Source: Allocoprobacillus merdigallinarum (lineage in GTDB: Bacteria; Bacillota_I; Bacilli_A; Erysipelotrichales; Coprobacillaceae). Taken from it: 8,444 bases of DNA. The stretch covers positions 1 through 8,444 of the forward strand of contig DWZO01000055.1 in the NCBI GenBank assembly GCA_019117525.1. Direction: 5' to 3'. Position numbers and translations under genes: made by a program. The notes beneath the pieces are model-generated. The model was not told the origin of the DNA. It worked only from the letters and a program-made list of their open reading frames with translations, and made no database searches. Shown here one piece after another: positions 1 to 7,002 of the stretch (position 1 is its first letter; the number at the start of each line of letters is the position of its first letter).

Positions 1-180
1 AATTTTTCCATCTTTTTCTAAAATAAAATCTAATTCATGAATAAAATCTTCATGATTACGAATGATGTGTGCTAAATAATGTTCATAACATCCAGGCATA
101 TAAACGTTATAAAAGGATTGTCTAATAACATTTTCTACTGTCATATAATCTTTTTTCTCTTCATGACGAATGGTAATCAT
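1..180 (-). CDS. GNAT family N-acetyltransferase, YhbS-like (N-terminal part only)
   Basis: Only the first 60 residues are present; the gene continues leftward beyond base 1. The visible protein begins MITIRHEEKKDYMTVENVIR and carries the segment PGCYEHYLAHIIRNHEDFI followed by ELDFILEKDGKI. This arrangement (PGC-x-EHYL-x-H-x-LR, then ELDF and DGKI) is what I recall from the YhbS/COG3153 branch of the GNAT superfamily, which moves an acetyl group from acetyl-CoA to an unknown small-molecule or protein amine. The acetyl-CoA binding loop lies in the missing part, so activity cannot be judged. The start is the ATG at 178-180, which overlaps the TGA of the upstream membrane-protein gene as ATGA, suggesting translational coupling and last known place in the yaaA operon. 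Family call fairly sure, substrate unknown. Confidence 0.75.
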   Translation of the reverse strand, partial: MITIRHEEKKDYMTVENVIRQSFYNVYMPGCYEHYLAHIIRNHEDFIHELDFILEKDGKI

Positions 181-416
181 TTGTTTCTTTCCTCTCTTAG
201 TTGATTTATTTTTTTGACAATGATGTAGCTACAACAGATGATAATAGCTCCAATCAGTGCAATACCACTGTATATTGGCATCATATATGAAAGCACATAA
301 TCATCTCCACCTATCACAAGAAATGATAAAATATAAGATAAAAAATAAAAGTTCAAGATAAACAACCCTATAAAAGATCCAATTCCAATGACGATAACTT
401 TTTCACTTTTTAACAT
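177..416 (-). CDS. Small two-helix membrane protein, function unknown
   Basis: A 79-residue protein that I do not recognise. It has a short charged N-terminus (MLKSEK), a long hydrophobic stretch at about residues 7-36, a short acidic turn (GGDDY, about 36-40), a second hydrophobic stretch at about 45-67 and a basic tail (KKINQLREERNK). The positive-inside rule would put both ends in the cytoplasm, forming a helical hairpin. No catalytic motif is visible. A ribosome site of the AAAAGGAT type lies on the minus strand at about 422-428, a few bases upstream of the ATG. It starts 18 bp after the yaaA stop and its own stop overlaps the start of the acetyltransferase gene by 4 bp, so it is almost certainly co-transcribed and co-translated. 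The tight packing and ribosome site support a real gene; its role is open. Confidence 0.7.
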   Translation of the reverse strand: MLKSEKVIVIGIGSFIGLFILNFYFLSYILSFLVIGGDDYVLSYMMPIYSGIALIGAIIICCSYIIVKKINQLREERNK

Positions 417-434
417 ACTAATATCCTTTTTATA

Positions 435-1139
435 TTATAGGACTTTGACGAATGCTAAAGTACCTTCTTGATTATAATCTGGCTGATATGTAAAACCATC
501 AATATTGAGTGTTTTCAATTCATCTAATGTACAAATTTCATTTAAGACCATCTGATTTAACATCTGACCACGGGCTTTTTTAATAATCATGGCGTTTCTT
601 TTCATTTTCCCCTGATCATTGATCATGAAATCTATAAAATAGATATGAGGATGTCTTAACATATTGGTAAATTCTTTAGATGCTAAAGAAATAATGAAAT
701 CAACTTGTTCAAAATGTTGATATAAAGGTGTATACCAATAATCATATAAGTTGATATGATCAGGTTTCATTGTCATATCTAAACGATAAGGGGTTATCAA
801 AGTATTGTATTTTAAAACACCATAGTACGCATCTAAAATACGTAAATGTTCTAAGAGATAATCATGATGATTTATGTAAGATGCTAATTCAAGTTGTTTA
901 AAAACAGTTCCTTGATAAAAAGCTAAAGCAGGATGAGCAGTCTGCTCTTCACGAAAATACTGATACACTTGAGTCGCCTGTTTATAAGATATTTTCATGA
1001 GTTGACATAACTGTTCATCATTATATTGTTTTAAAATGTTTGTAAGATATTGTGTTTCTTCTGGAAATAAAGGTTCACTACCAACAAAAGGAATCTTTTG
1101 ATATTTCATTGTTTTACTTGGGGCAATGACAATTTTCAT
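435..1139 (-). CDS. yaaA: Peroxide stress protein YaaA (DUF328/UPF0246 family)
   Basis: A 234-residue cytosolic protein, slightly shorter than E. coli YaaA (258). Family landmarks run the full length: N-terminal MKIVIAPSKTM (1-11), YQGTVF (75-80), an ILDAYYGVLK segment (101-110) leading into PYRLDM (117-122), SLASKEF (151-157) and the KKARG motif (187-191). In E. coli, YaaA is induced by OxyR during peroxide stress and lowers free iron, limiting Fenton damage to DNA; family members bind DNA. That role is transferred by homology and is not shown here. The ATG at 1137-1139 is preceded by GAGGTGA on the minus strand (1146-1152) with a 6-nt gap, which fixes the start. It is the first gene of a leftward operon with the small membrane protein and the acetyltransferase, and is divergent from the NA37 gene. 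No OxyR- or PerR-type operator was recognised upstream. Confidence 0.9.
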   Translation of the reverse strand: MKIVIAPSKTMKYQKIPFVGSEPLFPEETQYLTNILKQYNDEQLCQLMKISYKQATQVYQYFREEQTAHPALAFYQGTVFKQLELASYINHHDYLLEHLRILDAYYGVLKYNTLITPYRLDMTMKPDHINLYDYWYTPLYQHFEQVDFIISLASKEFTNMLRHPHIYFIDFMINDQGKMKRNAMIIKKARGQMLNQMVLNEICTLDELKTLNIDGFTYQPDYNQEGTLAFVKVL

Positions 1140-1158
1140 ATTATTTCACCTCGAGATT

Positions 1159-1187
1159 ATTATAAAGTATTTAATGTCATAGATAAA
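1159..1187 (-). promoter_or_regulatory. Candidate promoter of the yaaA operon
   Basis: On the minus strand a perfect TATAAT occupies 1159-1164. Seventeen bases further upstream lies TTTATC (1182-1187), only a 3/6 match to TTGACA. The expected transcription start near 1152 would begin the mRNA right at the GAGGTGA ribosome site, giving a leader of only about 12 nt. The -10 is strong and the -35 weak, so the exact position is uncertain. Confidence 0.45.
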
Positions 1188-1202
1188 GAAATATGTTATA
1201 AT
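1174..1202 (+). promoter_or_regulatory. Candidate extended -10 promoter of the NA37 gene
   Basis: TATAAT at 1197-1202 is preceded by TG at 1194-1195 (TGTTATAAT, an extended -10). ATGTCA at 1174-1179 is a 4/6 match to TTGACA at the ideal 17-bp spacing. Transcription would begin near 1209, which rules out the in-frame TTG at 1204 as a start codon and leaves a leader of about 10 nt before the ATG at 1219. The -35 falls inside the footprint of the opposing yaaA promoter. Confidence 0.6.
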
Positions 1203-1218
1203 CTTGGCGGGTGGTAAG

Positions 1219-2205
1219 ATGAATACAATAGTCATAAATAAAATTTTAATGCATATGTTAGATTTTGAACATCGTAAGATTTATCATTCTACTGACTTTG
1301 TCGATATGAATGAAACATCTATTGATTATTATCGTAAGAAAGTAGAAAAAGCTTTAAATTCTCCTTCACTCAAAGAATTAACAGTTGGTTCTTTACATGA
1401 AATGATGTTAAGAAGTGACAAGATGATTGAAAGTGATGAAGAATTTATCAAACAGGCACATGAAATGACGGACAAATTATTTGCGTTAGGTTCAGTTATA
1501 GAAGAAATGCCTAACAGCAATGTGCTGTTTGTGGATTGTTATAAAAATGGGGAAAGATATGTGGCAGCATTAAAGCTCAACTATCGTTATATTCCTATGA
1601 GTGTGATTGATGAAGAAAACATTCGTATTACCAAAAAACAGGTTTTACCAACAATGGGTTCTCCTGTGGATGAAGCGATTGTTGTGAATGTGGATGCTAA
1701 AAAATTATTTTTAATTGAAAAGAAATATATGATTGATGGAAGAATGGATTTCTATTTGAATGCACAGTGGATTAAAGGTGAAGAAAAGTTGACGGATAAA
1801 CAAAAAATGTCAACAATGAAAAAAGTTGTGAAAAAGATGGATGATATTTATAATGTCAATGATGGAAAAGCTTTACCTTTAATGAAGCATGAAATTCAGG
1901 AAAGAATTGATACAAATCAACCTGTTAAACCATTGGAAATTGTGAAAAAAGTATTGGAATCTGATGGTCAGGCACAGGAAGAAAGTGAAATCATGATGAA
2001 AGATTTAGGCATTGATGAAGAAGATCGTATTGAAAGCTTATCTTTAACATCAATGGATAAATGTAAGCTAGTGTTAGATGATGATATTGAAATTAGCTTA
2101 CCAATAGAAGAATACTTATCTGGAGATAAGGTAGAAAAAGTGAAACAGGAAGATGGAACATATTCTATTTTATTGAAAGATGTCAGTGAAGTTATTGTCA
2201 AATAA
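1219..2205 (+). CDS. Nucleoid-associated protein, NA37/YejK (NdpA) family
   Basis: Encodes 328 residues, close to E. coli YejK (335). The N-terminus MNTIVINKILMHMLDFEHRK fits the family opening (I-x-K-x-x-x-H-x-LD). A central segment FVDCYKNGERYVAALKLNY matches the family's strand pair in which the protein is described as being able to make a cognate Leu-Lys-rich core, and the C-terminal third is rich in charged residues (DEEDR, DDDIE, KVEKVKQEDG). YejK is an abundant nucleoid protein in E. coli; Gram-positive members are little studied, so DNA binding here is by homology. I chose the ATG at 1219 over the in-frame TTG at 1204 because a GGGTGG ribosome site (1209-1214) precedes it and the -10 box ends at 1202, too close for the TTG to be transcribed. 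It is monocistronic, divergent from yaaA, and followed by a terminator-like hairpin. Confidence 0.8.
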   Translation: MNTIVINKILMHMLDFEHRKIYHSTDFVDMNETSIDYYRKKVEKALNSPSLKELTVGSLHEMMLRSDKMIESDEEFIKQAHEMTDKLFALGSVIEEMPNSNVLFVDCYKNGERYVAALKLNYRYIPMSVIDEENIRITKKQVLPTMGSPVDEAIVVNVDAKKLFLIEKKYMIDGRMDFYLNAQWIKGEEKLTDKQKMSTMKKVVKKMDDIYNVNDGKALPLMKHEIQERIDTNQPVKPLEIVKKVLESDGQAQEESEIMMKDLGIDEEDRIESLSLTSMDKCKLVLDDDIEISLPIEEYLSGDKVEKVKQEDGTYSILLKDVSEVIVK

Positions 2206-2214
2206 TATTCAAAC

Positions 2215-2263
2215 AAGAAGTATGATTTGAAGATATAAGAAGCATTTTTGAGTCATACTTTTT
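2215..2263 (+). terminator. Probable rho-independent terminator after the NA37 gene
   Basis: AAGTATGA (2218-2225) pairs with TCATACTT (2253-2260). The stem can extend outward through 2215-2217 with the following T residues, and T2259-2263 forms the U run. The 27-nt loop is unusually long, so the structure is less convincing than the other terminators here. Confidence 0.5.
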
Positions 2264-2265
2264 CA

Positions 2266-2296
2266 TTGATAAAAGGTTAGTACATGTCATTATAGT
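2266..2296 (+). promoter_or_regulatory. Candidate promoter of the small Cro/C1-type gene
   Basis: TTGATA (2266-2271, 5/6) and TATAGT (2291-2296, 5/6) are 19 bp apart, slightly longer than ideal, and would start a transcript near 2303 with a leader of roughly 57 nt. Alternative CATAAT boxes at 2315-2320 and 2334-2339 have no good -35, so this assignment is tentative. The 154-bp gap between the NA37 stop and this gene otherwise shows only the hairpin described separately. Confidence 0.35.
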
Positions 2297-2359
2297 TACA
2301 TTTTTCAATATATTCATAATCTTAAGAAATGGGCATAATAAAATAGAGGCTGTGATAGG

Positions 2360-2566
2360 ATGATTAGTTATGCACCATTATTTAAGACAATGAAGGAAAA
2401 ATCTATAACAACATATGCCCTTATCCATCAATATGGAATTAATTCAAGAACAATCCATAATATTAAACATGGAAAGGGTATTTCAACATATACTTTAGAA
2501 AAAATATGTGAAGCATTAGATTGTACACCTAATGACGTTATTGAATTTATCAAAGAGGCAGAGTAA
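2360..2566 (+). CDS. Small Cro/C1-type helix-turn-helix regulator (YozG-like)
   Basis: A 68-residue protein made up almost wholly of one helix-turn-helix domain. ITTYALIHQYGINSRTIHNI (about residues 16-35) supplies the turn and recognition helix, then a KHGKGISTYTLEKICEALDC segment and PNDVIEFI complete the five-helix Xre fold of the HTH_26/YozG type. Such single-domain proteins bind DNA as dimers; many regulate themselves or a neighbour, and the target cannot be read here. The AGAGG at 2345-2349 is a plausible ribosome site with a rather long 10-nt gap to the ATG. The gene has its own terminator, so it is not in an operon with glgB, although a regulatory link to glgB cannot be excluded. It resembles phage or toxin-system regulators, but no partner or phage gene is adjacent. 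Confidence 0.82.
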   Translation: MISYAPLFKTMKEKSITTYALIHQYGINSRTIHNIKHGKGISTYTLEKICEALDCTPNDVIEFIKEAE

Positions 2567-2579
2567 TCTGTCTTTTTTT
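2552..2579 (+). terminator. Rho-independent terminator overlapping the end of the Cro/C1-type gene
   Basis: GGCAGA (2557-2562) pairs with TCTGTC (2567-2572) around a GTAA tetraloop (2563-2566) and is followed by seven T residues (2573-2579). The upstream AAAGA (2552-2556) can pair with the first Ts, giving up to 11 bp with G-U pairs. The gene's TAA stop (2564-2566) lies inside the loop, so the last codons form the 5' arm. Confidence 0.8.
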
Positions 2580-2664
2580 ATATTCAATATATGTAGAAAA
2601 CATCATAGAAAATAGGAGATGGAAGCTCATTGAAAATCCTCATTTGACAAATAATGGGTGCTTT

Positions 2665-2678
2665 TTTAAGCGTTTTCA
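2665..2678 (+). promoter_or_regulatory. Candidate CcpA catabolite-response element (cre) at glgB
   Basis: The 14-mer TTTAAGCGTTTTCA matches the cre consensus TGWAANCGNTNWCA at 13 of 14 positions, the exception being T for G at position 2. It keeps the central CG and the TCA end. It sits directly upstream of the glgB -10 box (2681-2686), inside the -35/-10 spacer. In Firmicutes CcpA bound with HPr-Ser-P at such a position normally represses. CcpA itself is not encoded in this window. Confidence 0.6.
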
Positions 2679-2680
2679 TG

Positions 2681-2686
2681 TATAAT
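2681..2686 (+). promoter_or_regulatory. -10 box of the glgB-glgP promoter
   Basis: A perfect TATAAT, 25 bp before the glgB ATG, would start transcription near 2693 and leave a leader of about 18 nt. No good -35 lies 16-18 bp upstream (GTGCTT at 2658-2663). A perfect TTGACA at 2644-2649 is 31 bp away and cannot pair with it. A weak -35 together with the adjacent cre suggests a regulated promoter. Confidence 0.5.
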
Positions 2687-2710
2687 AAAAACTATGAAAG
2701 GGGTTTTAAT

Positions 2711-4582
2711 ATGGCACAATTGGATAACTTTTTGATACAACTTTTCCATGAGGGAAATTGTTTAGAGATGTATAGAGTTTTTGGTGCGCATTTTGAGGAA
2801 TTAGATGGACAAAAGGGTGTAAGATTTACCGTTTATGCTCCAAATGCAAGAAGTGTGCAGGTTGTTGGTGATTTTAATCAATGGAATGGTGAAAATCATT
2901 ATATGGAAAAATATACTGATGGGGGTATTTATACTTTATTTATTCCAAAAATCAAACAATACGATACATATAAATATCGTATTGAAACACCCAATGGATC
3001 TTGGGTTGATCGTGCAGATCCATATGCTTTCTTTAGTGAATTAAGACCGGGAACAGCATCTAAAGTTTATAAAATTGATGGTTTTAGATGGGCTGATAAA
3101 CGCTGGTTAAATAAACGTACAAAGAATTTTGATAGAGTTTTAAATATCTATGAAGCCAATATTGGTTCATGGAAAATGAAAAAAGATTTTACAGATGAAG
3201 AAGATGGTGAATATTACAGCTATGAAGAAATGATTGATCAGATCATTCCTTATGTTGTAGAAAATGGTTTTTCACATATTGAACTGATGCCATTGACTGA
3301 ATTCCCATTTGATGGTTCATGGGGATATCAGGCAACAGGTTATTTTAGTGCAACAAGCCGTTATGGAAATCCAAAACAGTTAATGGCATTTATTAATGCC
3401 TGCCATAAAAATAACATTGGTGTCATTATGGATTTTGTTCCAGCACACTTTGTAAAAGATGGACATGGGTTACATCAGTTTGATGGTGGTTTTGTTTATG
3501 AATATCCTGATATTAATTTAAGATATACGGAGTGGGATAGCTGTTATTTTGATTTAGGAAGAGAAGAAGTTCGTAGTTTCTTGATGTCTTCTGTTCATTT
3601 CTGGGCAAATTACTTCCATGTTGATGGTATTCGTTTTGATGCAATCAGTAATTTGATTTACTGGAAAGGAAATAAGGAACGTGGCGTTAATGATGGCGCT
3701 ATTGAATTCATGAAACGTATGAATTCACATATGAATGGATTATTCCCAGGTGTCATGTTGATTGCGGAAGATTCAACAGATTATCCAAATGTTACAACAG
3801 CTCCACAATCTGGAGGATTAGGATTTGATTATAAATGGGATTTAGGTTGGATGAATGATACATTGGCTTATTTTAAAAAGGATCCAATTTATCGACAATA
3901 TCCAGATGTCCATAATAAACTTACATTCTCTATGATGTACTTCTATCGTGAAAATTATATTTTACCATTCTCACATGATGAAGTGGTTCATAGTAAAGGA
4001 ACAATTCTAGATAAAATGTGGGGAAATAATGACCAGAAGTTTGCGCAATGTAAGTCTTTGTATTTATATATGATGACACATCCTGGTAAGAAATTGAACT
4101 TTATGGGAAATGAGCTGGCTGAATATAAAGAATGGGATGAAAAGAAAGCTTTAGGATGGGTATTATTAAAATTCCCACAACATGATTCTTTCCATAGATA
4201 TTTTCATGACTTAAATCATCTGATTTTAAAACATCCTGCTTTATATCAGTATGATTATTATCCAGAAGGATTTGAATGGCTCGTTGTTGATGATATGAAA
4301 CAAAGTGTCTTTGCTTATGCACGTTATGCACCAGATGGGGAAGTGCTTGTCTGCGTGATGAACTTTGTAGGAAATACACATCATGGTTATCGTATTCCAG
4401 TTCCCGTAGCAGGAACTTATAAAGAGATTATTAATACGGATACAGACTACTATACAGGAAGCAATTTCACGAATAAACGTGCTATCAAATCACAAAAAAT
4501 ACACGCTGTCAACAAAGAAAATTCAATTTTGGTTGACATTGCACCATTTTCGAGTATGATATTTGAATTGAAGAGAAAATAG
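2711..4582 (+). CDS. glgB: 1,4-alpha-glucan (glycogen) branching enzyme
   Basis: Encodes 623 residues. The enzyme cuts an alpha-1,4 glucan chain and rejoins it as an alpha-1,6 branch in cytosolic glycogen. It is shorter than E. coli GlgB (728) because the extra N1 domain is missing, as in many Firmicutes. A CBM48 domain (about 35-115, with VYAPNARSVQVVGDFNQW) precedes a GH13 barrel (about 140-500) and a C-terminal beta domain. GH13 signatures are intact: region I DFVPAHF (D241-H246), region II GIRFDA with nucleophile D310, region III AEDST with acid/base E353, and region IV SHDEVVH with D423. The ATG at 2711 is chosen over an in-frame ATG at 2654 because GAAAGGGG (2696-2703) lies 7 nt before it, the -10 box is at 2681-2686, and the family homology begins there. 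First gene of an operon with glgP, 16 bp away. Confidence 0.95.
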   Translation: MAQLDNFLIQLFHEGNCLEMYRVFGAHFEELDGQKGVRFTVYAPNARSVQVVGDFNQWNGENHYMEKYTDGGIYTLFIPKIKQYDTYKYRIETPNGSWVDRADPYAFFSELRPGTASKVYKIDGFRWADKRWLNKRTKNFDRVLNIYEANIGSWKMKKDFTDEEDGEYYSYEEMIDQIIPYVVENGFSHIELMPLTEFPFDGSWGYQATGYFSATSRYGNPKQLMAFINACHKNNIGVIMDFVPAHFVKDGHGLHQFDGGFVYEYPDINLRYTEWDSCYFDLGREEVRSFLMSSVHFWANYFHVDGIRFDAISNLIYWKGNKERGVNDGAIEFMKRMNSHMNGLFPGVMLIAEDSTDYPNVTTAPQSGGLGFDYKWDLGWMNDTLAYFKKDPIYRQYPDVHNKLTFSMMYFYRENYILPFSHDEVVHSKGTILDKMWGNNDQKFAQCKSLYLYMMTHPGKKLNFMGNELAEYKEWDEKKALGWVLLKFPQHDSFHRYFHDLNHLILKHPALYQYDYYPEGFEWLVVDDMKQSVFAYARYAPDGEVLVCVMNFVGNTHHGYRIPVPVAGTYKEIINTDTDYYTGSNFTNKRAIKSQKIHAVNKENSILVDIAPFSSMIFELKRK

Positions 4583-4598
4583 TTGAGGGAGACGAGAT

Positions 4599-6995
4599 AT
4601 GTTTAAGACAAAAGAAGAATTTAAATATGAGTTTTCAAGAAGAATTATTGAATCTTACGGACGTACAGTAGAAGAATCACACATTACAGAAAAGTTCATG
4701 ACACTTGAAAGAATGGTTCGTGATTATGCTTCTGTCAATTGGGCTATGACAAAAATGGCTACAAAAACAAATTACCAAAAACAAGTTCATTACTTCTCTA
4801 TGGAGTTTTTGATTGGACGTTTATTGGTAAACAATATGATGAATTTAGGTATTTATGAGATTGCCAAAGAAGGATTAGCAGATTATGGAATTAATATCCA
4901 TGATTTGGAAGAATTAGAATCTGACGCAGGACTTGGAAATGGTGGTTTAGGAAGACTTGCTGCCTGCTTCATGGATTCATTAGCTTCACTTTCTTATCCA
5001 GCATTTGGAAATACAATTCGTTATGAATATGGTTTATTTAAACAGAAAATTGAAAATGGATATCAAGTTGAAGTTCCTGATCAATGGTTAAAATTAGGAA
5101 ATATGTGGGAAGTCAGAAAACCTAAACATGCTGTTGATGTTAAATTCTGGGGACATGTCGTATGGAATGAAGAAACTGGAAAATGGGATCATATCGATGC
5201 TGAATGTGTCAGAGCTGTTCCTTATGATATGCCAATTGTTGGTAATGATACAACTGTGACAAACACACTTCGTTTATGGCATTCAGAACCAAGTGATGAA
5301 ATTCCATCTAATAAAGATTTTAGACAATATGCTCAAGAAGTCAGAGATATTTGTCAGACATTATATCCTGATGATTCAACACTTGCTGGTCGTACATTAC
5401 GTTTAAAACAACAATATTTCTTTGTATCAGCAGGATTACGTGCAATCATTAAAAATCATTTAAGAGTTTATCCATCATTATCTAATTTCCATGAAAAGAA
5501 TGTTATTCAGTTAAATGATACACATCCAGTATTGGTCATCCCTGAATTGATGAGAATCTTAATTGATGAATATGATATGGATTGGGATGAAGCATGGCAT
5601 ATTACAACACAAACATGTGCCTATACAAATCATACAATCTTATCAGAAGCCTTGGAAAAATGGCCAATTTCAACAATGCAGGCATTACTTCCAAGAGTTT
5701 ATCAGATTATTGAAGAAATCAATAGAAGATTTATTGGATATGTGAAACATATCAGTGATAATGATGAAGATTTATTAAATCGTGTTATGATTTTAAAAGA
5801 TGGACAAGTACATATGGCTCATCTTGCAATTGTAGGAAGTTTTAGTGTTAATGGTGTTGCTAGACTTCATACACAAATTTTAATGGAACAGGAAATGAAA
5901 GATTTCTATTTCTTATATCCAAAGAAATTCAACAATAAAACAAATGGTATTACACATCGTAGATGGTTAGCTTATTCAAATCCTGAATTATCATCATTAT
6001 TAAATGAAACAATTGGAAATGATTGGATTAAACATCCAGAAGAATTAGAAAAACTAATGGATTATGTTGATGATTCTATTGTTCAAGGTAAATTCTACAA
6101 TGTCAAACAACAAAGAAAACAAGTTTTAGCTGATTATATTTATAAACACAATGGTATTAAAGTTGATGTGAATAGTATTTTTGATATTCAAGTCAAAAGA
6201 TTACATGCTTATAAACGACAATTATTAAATATCATGCACGTGATTTATTTATATCAGCAAATGAAGATGAATCCTGAATTTAATATTTATCCAAGAACAT
6301 TTATCTTTGGTGCAAAAGCAGCTCCTGCTTACTATTTTGCAAAGAAAGTTATCAAATTAATTAATAGTGTTGCAGATGTTGTGAATAATGATCCTGAAAC
6401 AAATCCATATTTAAAAGTTGTCTTTATTGAAAACTATGGTGTCACAATTGCTGAAAAGATTATGCCTGCTGCAGATGTTTCTGAACAGATTTCAACAGCT
6501 GGTAAAGAAGCAAGTGGTACAGGTAATATGAAATTTATGATGAATGGTGCTGTCACAGTAGGAACACTTGATGGTGCTAATGTGGAAATTGCTGAACGTG
6601 TTGGTGATGACAATGTGATTATCTTTGGATTAAAAGATAATGAAATTAATGAATTAAGATGGAATGGTCAATATAATGCATGGGATTATTATAATAATGA
6701 TCCACGTATTAAACATGTTGTTGACTCATTAGTTGATGGAACATTCCATGAATCACGTGAAGAATTCAGAATGATCTTTGATGAATTGATGAATCGTAAT
6801 GATGAATACTTCTTATTTGCCGATTTTGAAGCTTACTTAAAAGCTCAGGCAAAAGTAGATGAATTATATCGTGATCGTTCAAGATGGTCTAAAATGTGTC
6901 TTGTCAATATCGCAAAATCTGGATATTTCTCATCAGATCGTACAATTGAAGAATACGTTAAGGATATCTGGAAATTAGATAGAGTGAAAAGATAA
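4599..6995 (+). CDS. glgP: Glycogen/starch/alpha-glucan phosphorylase
   Basis: A 798-residue pyridoxal-phosphate enzyme (GT35) that uses inorganic phosphate to release glucose-1-phosphate from the non-reducing ends of cytosolic glycogen; the length is normal for bacteria. Visible signatures are the glycine-rich DAGLGNGGLGRL loop (D109 onward), NDTHP (306-310), the AYTNHT segment with active-site H345 (equivalent to His377 of the muscle enzyme by family knowledge), KRLHAYKRQ (533-541), FGAKAAPAYYFAKKVI, and EASGTGNMKF, whose K645 should carry the cofactor. The N-terminus starts directly with MFKTKEEFKYEF and lacks the serine-phosphorylation tail of animal enzymes, so hormone-style control is not expected. 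The start has GAGGGA at 4585-4590, 8 nt upstream. It is co-transcribed with glgB and closed by a strong terminator. A MalP-like maltodextrin preference is possible and cannot be excluded by sequence alone. Confidence 0.95.
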   Translation: MFKTKEEFKYEFSRRIIESYGRTVEESHITEKFMTLERMVRDYASVNWAMTKMATKTNYQKQVHYFSMEFLIGRLLVNNMMNLGIYEIAKEGLADYGINIHDLEELESDAGLGNGGLGRLAACFMDSLASLSYPAFGNTIRYEYGLFKQKIENGYQVEVPDQWLKLGNMWEVRKPKHAVDVKFWGHVVWNEETGKWDHIDAECVRAVPYDMPIVGNDTTVTNTLRLWHSEPSDEIPSNKDFRQYAQEVRDICQTLYPDDSTLAGRTLRLKQQYFFVSAGLRAIIKNHLRVYPSLSNFHEKNVIQLNDTHPVLVIPELMRILIDEYDMDWDEAWHITTQTCAYTNHTILSEALEKWPISTMQALLPRVYQIIEEINRRFIGYVKHISDNDEDLLNRVMILKDGQVHMAHLAIVGSFSVNGVARLHTQILMEQEMKDFYFLYPKKFNNKTNGITHRRWLAYSNPELSSLLNETIGNDWIKHPEELEKLMDYVDDSIVQGKFYNVKQQRKQVLADYIYKHNGIKVDVNSIFDIQVKRLHAYKRQLLNIMHVIYLYQQMKMNPEFNIYPRTFIFGAKAAPAYYFAKKVIKLINSVADVVNNDPETNPYLKVVFIENYGVTIAEKIMPAADVSEQISTAGKEASGTGNMKFMMNGAVTVGTLDGANVEIAERVGDDNVIIFGLKDNEINELRWNGQYNAWDYYNNDPRIKHVVDSLVDGTFHESREEFRMIFDELMNRNDEYFLFADFEAYLKAQAKVDELYRDRSRWSKMCLVNIAKSGYFSSDRTIEEYVKDIWKLDRVKR

Positions 6996-7002
6996 AAAAT
7001 GG

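Noticed and set aside
1204..1218. TTG start adding five residues to the NA37 protein
   Set aside because: It lies two bases after the -10 box, before the predicted transcription start, and GGGTGG serves the ATG at 1219.
1329..2216. Minus-strand open frames (1329-1520 and 1968-2216) inside the NA37 gene
   Set aside because: Ser/Ile/Leu-rich products without ribosome sites, lying wholly or almost wholly within a well-supported plus-strand gene.
2614..2633. AGGAG followed by a four-codon ATG-GAA-GCT-CAT-TGA frame
   Set aside because: Too short to support as a leader peptide, and it lies upstream of the predicted glgB transcription start.
2644..2649. Perfect TTGACA as the glgB -35 box
   Set aside because: No -10-like hexamer lies 16-19 bp downstream, and the TATAAT is 31 bp away, too far for a sigma-A promoter.
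2654..2710. Upstream in-frame ATG that would add 19 residues to GlgB
   Set aside because: It has no ribosome site, lies upstream of the -10 box at 2681-2686, and the added residues do not resemble GlgB; the ATG at 2711 has GAAAGGGG.
2835..5745. Short alternative-frame open frames within glgB and glgP (2835-3044, 4101-4379 minus, 5563-5745)
   Set aside because: No ribosome sites or recognisable domains, and the host genes are intact with all catalytic motifs.
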